Assembly: GCA_964481765.1 (NCBI GenBank)
Contig: CAYZVJ010000023.1
Coordinates: forward strand, 1 to 36,933
From: G020353115 sp964481765
Lineage (GTDB): Bacteria; Bacteroidota; Bacteroidia; Bacteroidales; VadinHA17
DNA: 36,933 nucleotides
Direction of reading: 5' to 3'
In this document: positions 1-5,940 of the stretch, one piece after another
Numbering within the stretch: the first letter of the stretch is position 1
Layout: every line of letters starts with the position of its first letter
The notes under the pieces: model-generated
Database searches by the model: none
What the model was told of the DNA's origin: nothing
The model's input: only the letters and a program-made list of their open reading frames with translations
Translations under genes and position numbers: made by a program

Positions 1-13
1 ATCATAAACAGAC

Positions 14-256
14 ATGTCAAGAGTTTGTCAGGTTACGGGAAAGAGGGTTATGGTTGGAAACAATGTTTCCCACTCGAAAAGGAGAACCAAAAGAAAGTTC
101 TACCCAAATCTTTTTACCAAGAAATTTTATCTTCAGGAGGAAGATCGCTGGATAACCCTTAAAGTTTCAGCAGCCGGGTTGCGTCTTATCAATAAGAAAG
201 GACTCCAGACCACACTGAAAGAGGCAAAAGAGAAAGGGTATATTGCAAGCTATTAA
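14..256 (+). CDS. rpmB: 50S ribosomal protein bL28
   Basis: Structural protein of the large ribosomal subunit. The 80-residue product begins SRVCQVTGKRVMVGNNVSHS and continues with the basic RRTKRKFYPNL stretch diagnostic of bL28; length is normal for the family. Only one cysteine is present near the N-terminus, so this is the form without a complete zinc knuckle. The start lies 13 bases from the window edge, so any promoter is outside. bL33 begins 11 bases after the stop and DUF4295 follows closely, the gene order usual in Bacteroidota. Identification is near certain. Confidence 0.97.
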   Translation: MSRVCQVTGKRVMVGNNVSHSKRRTKRKFYPNLFTKKFYLQEEDRWITLKVSAAGLRLINKKGLQTTLKEAKEKGYIASY

Positions 257-267
257 AACGATATCTC

Positions 268-450
268 ATGGCAAAAAAAGGAAACAGGGTGCAGGTCATA
301 CTGGAATGCACAGAACATAAGGAGAGTGGGCTCCCCGGTACATCAAGGTACATTACCACAAAGAACCGTAAAAATACTCCGGACAGGCTGGAACGGAAAA
401 AATATAACCCGATTTTAAAAAAGGTAACCCTTCACAGGGAGATAAAATAA
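268..450 (+). CDS. rpmG: 50S ribosomal protein bL33
   Basis: Large-subunit ribosomal protein of 60 residues, starting MAKKGNRVQVILECTEHK and carrying the typical RYITTKNRKNTPDRLERKKY block. The zinc-ribbon cysteine pairs of the C+ paralogue are absent, with only one Cys left, so this is a zinc-independent C- type. It sits 11 bases after bL28 and 6 bases before the DUF4295 gene, hence one transcript. Nothing abnormal is seen. Confidence 0.96.
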   Translation: MAKKGNRVQVILECTEHKESGLPGTSRYITTKNRKNTPDRLERKKYNPILKKVTLHREIK

Positions 451-456
451 GAGATC

Positions 457-618
457 ATGGCAAAGAAGGTTGTTTCAACATTGAAAACAGGCACCGGAAA
501 GGATTTTACAAAATGCATTAAGCTGGTAAAATCCGGAAAGAGCGGTGCCTACCTGTTTAAAGAGGAGATCGTACACAATTCCCACATCAAAGATTTTTTT
601 GAGAAAAAATACCGGTAA
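457..618 (+). CDS. DUF4295 small basic protein (probable Bacteroidota-specific ribosomal protein, bL38-like)
   Basis: A 53-residue ORF begins ATG at 457, six bases after the bL33 stop, and ends TAA at 616-618. The product starts MAKKVVSTLKTGTGKDFTKC and ends IKDFFEKKYR. It is strongly basic and matches what I know of the DUF4295 family, found in Bacteroidota immediately after rpmG and before ftsY. Structural work on the Flavobacterium ribosome described an extra large-subunit protein named bL38; I believe it is this family, but that link is from memory. Position inside a ribosomal operon and upstream of the terminator at 641-679 supports translation and a ribosomal role. It is shorter than many gene-calling cut-offs. 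Confidence 0.9.
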   Translation: MAKKVVSTLKTGTGKDFTKCIKLVKSGKSGAYLFKEEIVHNSHIKDFFEKKYR

Positions 619-640
619 AAACCCATTCTTGAACGACTTG

Positions 641-679
641 AAAGCTTTCTTCCATTCCAAAAGAAGAAAGCTTTTTTTT
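641..679 (+). terminator. Rho-independent terminator after the bL28-bL33-DUF4295 operon
   Basis: A perfect 12-bp stem (AAAGCTTTCTTC at 641-652 and GAAGAAAGCTTT at 663-674) with a 10-base loop is followed by a T-run to 679. It lies 22 bases after the DUF4295 stop and ends the ribosomal operon before ftsY. Confidence 0.85.
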
Positions 680-686
680 ATCTTTG
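679..686 (+). promoter_or_regulatory. Candidate Bacteroidota -7 element for ftsY
   Basis: TATCTTTG matches the TAnnTTTG consensus of Bacteroidota housekeeping promoters. It overlaps the end of the preceding terminator T-run and lies 26 bases upstream of the ftsY ATG. No convincing TTTG -33 element is seen, so the call rests on the -7 match and position. Confidence 0.45.
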
Positions 687-711
687 TAACCGAAATTGAA
701 ACCATACATCC

Positions 712-1662
712 ATGGCTCGCTTAGGCATCTTTACAAGAGAAAAAAAGGAGAACCTGAATAAAGGACTCGAGAAAACCAAGGAGAGTGTCTTTAAAAAACT
801 TTCACGGGCTGTGGTCGGAAAATCCAGGGTGGATGACGAGGTGCTGGACAACCTGGAGGAGGTGTTGATCAGTTCCGATGTGGGTGTCGATACCACGCTG
901 AAGATCATCGAGCGGATAGAAGAACGTGTTTCTCGGGATAAATTCCTTAATACCAGTGAATTAAATACAATTCTTAAAGAAGAGATCGCTGCCCTGCTGG
1001 AAGAAAACGCGCCGGATGGTACATTCGATTTTGCTTCAATCGCTGAACATAAACCCTACGTGATCATGGTGGTGGGGGTGAATGGGGTCGGGAAAACAAC
1101 CACCATTGCTAAACTGGCCTACCAGTTCAAAAAATTTGAAAAAACGGTGCTGCTCGGAGCAGCAGATACCTTTCGCGCAGCTGCTGTTGACCAGCTGCAG
1201 ATCTGGGCCGACAGGGCAGGAGTGGAGATGGTAAAACAGAAAATGGGGTCTGACCCGGCTTCCGTAGCGTACGATACCCTCTCCTCTGCCAAAGCAAGAG
1301 ATGTTGATGTGGTTATCGTGGATACAGCCGGCAGACTGCATAACCGGATCAACCTGATGAATGAACTGTCCAAAATCAAAATGGTGATGAAAAAAGTGAT
1401 CCCGGATGCTCCGCATGAAATCCTGCTTATCCTCGACGGATCCACCGGACAAAATGCATTCGAACAGGCAAAACAGTTTACAAATGTTACCGACGTGACT
1501 GCCCTGGCATTGACCAAACTGGATGGTACCGCCAAAGGTGGAGTGGTGATCGGGATCTCCGACCAGTTTAAAATTCCGGTCAAATACATAGGTATCGGTG
1601 AAAAACTGGACGATATCCAGGTTTTTAACAAAGCCGAATTTGTCGATTCACTGTTTAGCTAA
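712..1662 (+). CDS. ftsY: Signal recognition particle receptor FtsY
   Basis: GTPase that docks SRP-ribosome complexes at the inner membrane. The 316-residue protein is an NG-domain form: helical N domain (about 20-100), then a G domain with P-loop GVNGVGKTT (122-130), DTAGR (204-208) and TKLDGTAKGG (268-277). The long acidic A domain of E. coli FtsY is absent; a short basic N-terminus replaces it, as in many Bacteroidota. The start at 712 gives the expected MARLGIFTREKKENLNKGL opening. A terminator at 641-679 and a candidate -7 element at 679-686 suggest its own promoter. rimO begins 32 bases downstream and is probably co-transcribed. Confidence 0.96.
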   Translation: MARLGIFTREKKENLNKGLEKTKESVFKKLSRAVVGKSRVDDEVLDNLEEVLISSDVGVDTTLKIIERIEERVSRDKFLNTSELNTILKEEIAALLEENAPDGTFDFASIAEHKPYVIMVVGVNGVGKTTTIAKLAYQFKKFEKTVLLGAADTFRAAAVDQLQIWADRAGVEMVKQKMGSDPASVAYDTLSSAKARDVDVVIVDTAGRLHNRINLMNELSKIKMVMKKVIPDAPHEILLILDGSTGQNAFEQAKQFTNVTDVTALALTKLDGTAKGGVVIGISDQFKIPVKYIGIGEKLDDIQVFNKAEFVDSLFS

Positions 1663-1694
1663 TCAGCCTGCAATTCTATCCGCAGGTATAAGAA

Positions 1695-2770
1695 ATGAAA
1701 TCCAAACCCAGGAAAATCAAGGTGGTTACCCTCGGGTGCCCTAAGAATGTGGTTGATTCTGAAGTCCTTCTGAAACAATTGGAAATCAACCGGGTAAAAC
1801 TGATCCCGGAATTTAGCAACGATCAGGCTGATACAGTAATCATAAATACCTGTGGGTTTATCCTGGATGCCAAAGAGGAATCGATCGATACTATCCTTCA
1901 TTATGCCCGGGAAAGAGAGAGGGGTACCATTCGGGATTTATATGTCATTGGATGCTTATCTGAACTGTATAAAGATGAGCTCCGGTCCGGAATACCGGAA
2001 GTTGATCGTTTTTTCGGAGTGAACGACCTGGAAAAGATCATCATCAATCTTGGTCTTGACTACCGGGAAGAACTGGTGGGAGAGAGGCACCTTACCACTC
2101 CGGGGCATTACGCATACCTTAAAATCTCCGAAGGATGTGACAGGAGCTGTGCCTTTTGTGCAATTCCCCTCATCCGTGGTAATCATATCTCCAGATCCAT
2201 TGAAGATGTAGTAAGGGAAGCGGAGAGACTGGCTGACAAAGGAGTCAAAGAGATCATCCTCATTGCTCAGGACCTTTCCTGGTATGGGATCGACCTGTAT
2301 AGAAAACAAAAGCTGAACGACCTTCTGGCTGCTCTTGTTCCGCTAAACGGTATCGAGTGGATCAGGTTGCATTATGCCTATCCTGCCCGTTTCCCGCTCG
2401 ATATCCTTCCATTGATAAGAGAAAATGAAAAGATATGTTCTTACCTCGATATACCGGTTCAGCATATCAACAACACGGTATTGCAGTACATGCGACGTGG
2501 CACATCAAAAAAAGATATACTTGATCTCCTTGCAGTCATCCGAAAAGAGGTTCCGGGAATTGCCCTGCGAACCACGCTGCTTACGGGACATCCCGGAGAA
2601 ACTGACCGCGCGTTTGATGAACTGGAGAAATTTGTTGCCGATGCACGGTTCGACCGTCTCGGTGTATTTACCTATTCACACGAAGAAGGAACCTATGGCT
2701 ATCAACACTACCGCGATGAAGTGCCTGAAGAGATAAAATTGTCCCGGAAAAACCGGTTGATGGAAATCCA
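1695..2770 (+). CDS. rimO: Ribosomal protein uS12 methylthiotransferase RimO (3' end lost in assembly gap)
   Basis: Radical-SAM enzyme that adds a methylthio group to an aspartate of ribosomal protein uS12. About 358 residues are visible: N-terminal UPF0004/MTTase domain with cysteines in TLGCPKNVVDSE, NTCGF and GCLSE, then the radical-SAM CxxxCxxC motif in CDRSCAFCAIPLIRGNH, and the LDIPVQH and LTGHPGE segments of the barrel. RimO is normally about 430 residues, so roughly 75, including the TRAM domain, fall in the 100-N gap at 2771. The frame runs open through the Ns into the antisense of a peroxiredoxin gene; that tail is not part of RimO. It follows ftsY by 32 bases. Confidence 0.93.
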
Positions 2771-2870
2771 NNNNNNNNNNNNNNNNNNNNNNNNNNNNNN
2801 NNNNNNNNNNNNNNNNNNNNNNNNNNNNNNNNNNNNNNNNNNNNNNNNNNNNNNNNNNNNNNNNNNNNNN
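2771..2870. other. Assembly gap (100 N) between rimO and peroxiredoxin 3' ends
   Basis: Exactly 100 N, a placeholder of unknown true size. rimO enters from the left and the peroxiredoxin gene, in convergent orientation, from the right; both lose their 3' ends here. From usual protein lengths about 75 RimO and about 20 peroxiredoxin codons are missing, so the real gap is probably near 300 bases or more. Confidence 0.95.
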
Positions 2871-3521
2871 GCAGGTGACATCCTCTTCTTTGCTCTCCAT
2901 CCGTTCTTTGGCGGTACCACAGGAACCTGCCGTAGGAATGATCACATCGTCACCCGGTCTCCAATCTGCCGGCATTGCTACGGAGAATTCGTCAGCTGCC
3001 TGAAGGGCAATCAGCACCCTGTAGAGTTCATCAAAATTACGGCCCAGGCTCAGGGGATAATAAATGATCGTTCGGATTATCCCTTTCGGATCGATATAGA
3101 ACACAGCCCGTACTGCTTTTGTTGTAGCTTCACCGGGCTGGATCATTCCATACTTGTTGGCAACCTCCATGGTAATGTCTTCAATCAGGGGAAATTTCAC
3201 TTCCACATCCTTCATTCCCTTGTATTCGATCTTCTCCTTGATGGTCCTCAACCAGGCAATGTGACTGTACAATCCATCCACTGAGAGGCCAACCAGTTTA
3301 CAATTTGCCTCGGCAAACTGCTGTTCCATGCTGGCAAAGGTCATGAACTCTGAGGTACATACCGGTGTAAAATCAGCAGGATGGCTGAACAGGATAACCC
3401 AGCTTCCCTTATAATCAGCCGGGAAATTGATCTCACCCTGTGTCGTCACTGCTTTGAATTCCGGTGCAGAATCACCAATGCGTGGCATAGACGTTACTTT
3501 CTGTTCTTGTTTTTCTTCCAT
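2871..3521 (-). CDS. Peroxiredoxin, 1-Cys/Prx6-type (3' end lost in gap)
   Basis: Thiol peroxidase reducing H2O2 and organic peroxides. 217 residues are visible from the ATG at 3519-3521 to the gap. The peroxidatic site is P48-A-D-F-T52-P-V-C55. The long C-terminal region (RAVFYIDPKGIIRTIIYYP, then RPGDDVIIPTAGSCG) marks the Prx6/archaeal-type subfamily rather than typical AhpC. Two further cysteines, C201 and C217, lie where archaeal homologues place resolving residues, so a 2-Cys mechanism is possible. About 20 residues are missing. The gene is 20 bases downstream of bacterioferritin and is the last visible member of the perR-catalase-bfr-prx operon, so it should be peroxide-inducible. Confidence 0.93.
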
Positions 3522-3541
3522 TTTTTAAAATTTATATGTTA

Positions 3542-4039
3542 TTACTCTGTTGGATTATTTAACGAAATGTTTTTGCTTCTCTCGATCGATTGGAGGGCCA
3601 GGTAGCTGTCACCGAATTTCTCCAGGTTCTCCATCTCGACATCATACCGGTCAAAATGCCGTTCCTCATCTTCTACAAGCTTTTCAAAAATTTTCTTGGA
3701 AGCTGAATCGGCATTCTGGGCACATTCGTTTGCCCACTTGTTATAGTCATTGACACTTTGAGTTTCCATTGCACCACCCATCTGCAACATCTCCTTTACG
3801 TTATGTATCTTTTTAACCTCAGCTGATGCTTTCAGGTCAACTTCACCGCCCAGGAACAGGATTCTTTCCGCAATCAGCTCAATGTGCTGCATCTCTTCAA
3901 TAGCTGTTCTCCTGAACAGACCGGCCAGCAGATCATATCCCTGGTCATCACAGTGAAAATGAAAATACATGTACTGGTGAACCGCTGCGAGTTCATCAGC
4001 CACAGCCCTGTTTAATAATTCAATACTTTTTTCTTTCAT
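3542..4039 (-). CDS. bfr: Bacterioferritin / ferritin-like diiron protein
   Basis: Iron-storage and ferroxidase protein that removes Fe2+ while consuming peroxide. I choose the ATG at 4037-4039 (MKEKSIELLNRAVADELAAV, 165 residues); a start 20 codons earlier would overlap the catalase 3' end. All six ferroxidase-centre ligands align with E. coli Bfr: E16, E49, H52, E92, E125 and H128. M50 occupies the place of the haem-ligating Met52. It starts 25 bases after the catalase stop and ends 20 bases before the peroxiredoxin start, so it belongs to the same operon and is probably controlled by the perR palindrome at 5767-5785. The C-terminal tail past about residue 150 is a few residues longer than in E. 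coli Bfr. Confidence 0.9.
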   Translation of the reverse strand: MKEKSIELLNRAVADELAAVHQYMYFHFHCDDQGYDLLAGLFRRTAIEEMQHIELIAERILFLGGEVDLKASAEVKKIHNVKEMLQMGGAMETQSVNDYNKWANECAQNADSASKKIFEKLVEDEERHFDRYDVEMENLEKFGDSYLALQSIERSKNISLNNPTE

Positions 4040-4064
4040 TGTTATTGACTTGTTTGGTTTATAT

Positions 4065-5118
4065 TTATGGTTTAAAAGTAATTCCCAATCTCTCAGCAAT
4101 GCGTAAAGCCAATTCCTTATCGGCTTTGTAAAAATGATGTAGCTGATGGTGGATTATTTCATCACGTTTTGGTCCGGAAATACCCTGCATGGCTCCGACA
4201 ATATTGTTGATTGTATTCCGCTGTTCTTCTTTCGTCATGACATTTCGGAACAGGAGACCGGGCTGTGTGAAATGATCATCATCGTTCTCGTTNNNNNNNN
4301 NNNNNNNNNNNNNNNNNNNNNNNNNNNNNNNNNNNNNNNNNNNNNNNNNNNNNNNNNNNNNNNNNNNNNNNNNNNNNNNNNNNNNNNNNNNNCCGTTGTG
4401 CCCAGTCGGGATCTTTGCCTTTCATCGCTTCCGCTTCGGGTCCTGTAAAATTTTTGATACCCTGAGCTGTTTTTACATGAAACTTCACCCAGAAACGTTC
4501 ATTCATCCCGTTAATCATTGAAAATGTATGACTTCCGTAACCGTTCATATTACGGTAGCTGTATGGAGTACCCCGGTCACTGAACAGGATCATCACCTGG
4601 TGAAGGCTTTCCGGATTAAGGCTCCAGAAATCCCACTGCATGGTCTGGCTTTTCAGGTTGGTTTTGGGATCCCTTTTCTGAGTGTGGATAAAATCACTGA
4701 ACTTTTTAGGGTCTTTAATAAAAAACACGGGGGTATTGTTCCCCACCAGGTCCCAGTTACCCTCTTCCGTGTAAAATTTAATGGCGAATCCACGCGGATC
4801 TCTTTCTGTATCAGCACTTCCCTTTTCTCCACCAACGGTCGAAAAGCGGATAAAGATCCGGCATTCATTTCCGATTTTACTGAAAATCCGGGCTTTTGAA
4901 TACCGGGTAATATCATGCGTAACCGTGAATTTTCCAAATGCTCCTGTACCCTTGGCATGCACCACACGTTCGGGTATTCTTTCCCGGTTAAAATGAGCCA
5001 TTTTTTCATGAAGGAAATAATCCTGTAAAAGAACAGGCCCCCTTGGACCTACGGTCATGCTGTTCTCGTTTTCATAATATGGCCTTCCTGAGGCAGTCGT
5101 AAGCTTTTTCTTTTTCAT
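4065..5118 (-). CDS. katA: Monofunctional haem catalase (interrupted by an assembly gap)
   Basis: Dismutes H2O2 to water and oxygen. The N-terminal 242 residues (5118 down to 4393) begin MKKKKLTTASGRPYYENENS and include the distal His in RVVHAKGTGAFG and the Asn in GNNTPVFF. After the 100-N gap the last 75 residues resume (4292 down to 4065) with FTQPGLLFRNVM, HHFYKADKELALRIAERLG and TAA at 4065. Small-subunit catalases are about 490 residues, so around 170, including the proximal haem-ligating Tyr region, are missing and the true gap is near 500 bases. The two parts are not in register across the Ns, as expected for a gap of arbitrary size. The gene lies 39 bases after perR and 25 before bfr. 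Confidence 0.93.
4293..4392. other. Assembly gap (100 N) inside the catalase gene
   Basis: A 100-N placeholder. Both flanks encode the same catalase on the minus strand, so orientation and order are right. Comparison with usual catalase length puts the missing DNA at roughly 500 bases. Confidence 0.95.
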
Positions 5119-5157
5119 GTTTTGAGATTTATGTTAACACAATTATCATTCATGCTT

Positions 5158-5595
5158 TTATCCCTTATCCTTCATCTTACTGTTCTGAAATCTTCCGATG
5201 ATCTGCAGCTTAATGTCTTCAATCTCAAAATCGGGAATACTATTCTCAGTGAAGTATTGTTCGATCATCCGGGTCAGTTCCCCGTCATAGTAATCTTCGA
5301 TACGGTCTGAATCGGAACAATAGAGGTGGTGGTGCTTTTCATTTACGGCCTCATACCTCATGATATCCCGTTCCGTTTTGACTTTTGTAATCAATCCGTA
5401 ATCAACAAACGTATCCAGGATCTTGTATACCGTTCCAACCGAAATGTTGGGATTCCTCCTCCTGACCATATCAATTATCCTATCTGTAGATGGATGATCT
5501 TTTAATGTCATTACCTGTTCCAGAACTGCCAGGCGCTGGGGTGTGATTTTTAAATCATTATCAATTAGCATTTTACGAATCTCTTCAATGCTCAT
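5158..5595 (-). CDS. perR: Fur-family peroxide-stress regulator (PerR-like)
   Basis: Metal-dependent repressor of the Fur superfamily, 145 residues. The winged-helix part holds ITPQRLAVLE and ISVGTVYKILDTF; the metal-sensing part has H34 (DHPST), H88-H90 and D101 (RIEDYY). The last acidic ligand is Asp, as in PerR, whereas most Fur proteins have Glu, which favours a peroxide sensor. E82 stands where B. subtilis PerR has an Asp. The CxxC structural-zinc pair is missing (YCSDSDR). It heads the operon with catalase, bacterioferritin and peroxiredoxin. The ATG is duplicated at 5748-5750 because of the false gap; the real leader continues from there and holds a perfect palindrome at 5767-5785, implying autoregulation. 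Confidence 0.88.
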   Translation of the reverse strand: MSIEEIRKMLIDNDLKITPQRLAVLEQVMTLKDHPSTDRIIDMVRRRNPNISVGTVYKILDTFVDYGLITKVKTERDIMRYEAVNEKHHHLYCSDSDRIEDYYDGELTRMIEQYFTENSIPDFEIEDIKLQIIGRFQNSKMKDKG

Positions 5596-5751
5596 ANNNN
5601 NNNNNNNNNNNNNNNNNNNNNNNNNNNNNNNNNNNNNNNNNNNNNNNNNNNNNNNNNNNNNNNNNNNNNNNNNNNNNNNNNNNNNNNNNNNNNNNNTGTG
5701 ATTTTTAAATCATTATCAATTAGCATTTTACGAATCTCTTCAATGCTCATA
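5542..5751. other. False assembly gap: 55-bp contig-end overlap on both sides of 100 N
   Basis: The 55 bases at 5542-5596 are identical to 5697-5751, with 100 N between them. The repeated piece encodes the first 18 codons of perR plus one upstream base. This is two contigs whose ends overlap by one k-mer but were scaffolded instead of merged. The true sequence should have a single copy and no Ns. Confidence 0.92.
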
Positions 5752-5766
5752 ACAGAAATATTATTT

Positions 5767-5785
5767 AATAAGAATTATTCTTATT
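5767..5785. promoter_or_regulatory. Palindromic PerR/Fur-type operator upstream of perR
   Basis: AATAAGAATTATTCTTATT is a perfect 9-1-9 inverted repeat whose core TAAGAAT-T-ATTCTTA has the 7-1-7 architecture of Fur/PerR boxes. It lies 16 bases upstream of the perR ATG (duplicate copy at 5748-5750) and is the only such site seen before the perR-catalase-bfr-prx operon. A degenerate -7 element (TAAATTTA, minus strand) lies slightly further upstream, so bound repressor would sit at or just after the transcription start. Confidence 0.72.
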
Positions 5786-5940
5786 TAAGAATTGGTAAAT
5801 TTACAATTTTTTATGAATTACAACACAGGATTGTGCATAATTTTTTCATAGTTGTCCTGAAATCGAATCCGGATCCGCTGTCGGACGGGGCAAAATGAAT
5901 CTATTCAGGCAAATCAGGCAAAGGGGGTATCAGGGGTTGT

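Noticed and set aside
1695..3284. A 529-codon frame apparently fusing RimO to another sequence
   Set aside because: The frame passes through 100 N and its second part is the antisense of the peroxiredoxin gene; only 1695-2770 is RimO.
4528..4899. Plus-strand ORF opposite catalase
   Set aside because: It mirrors the catalase coding strand; composition follows the real gene and no protein family is recognisable.
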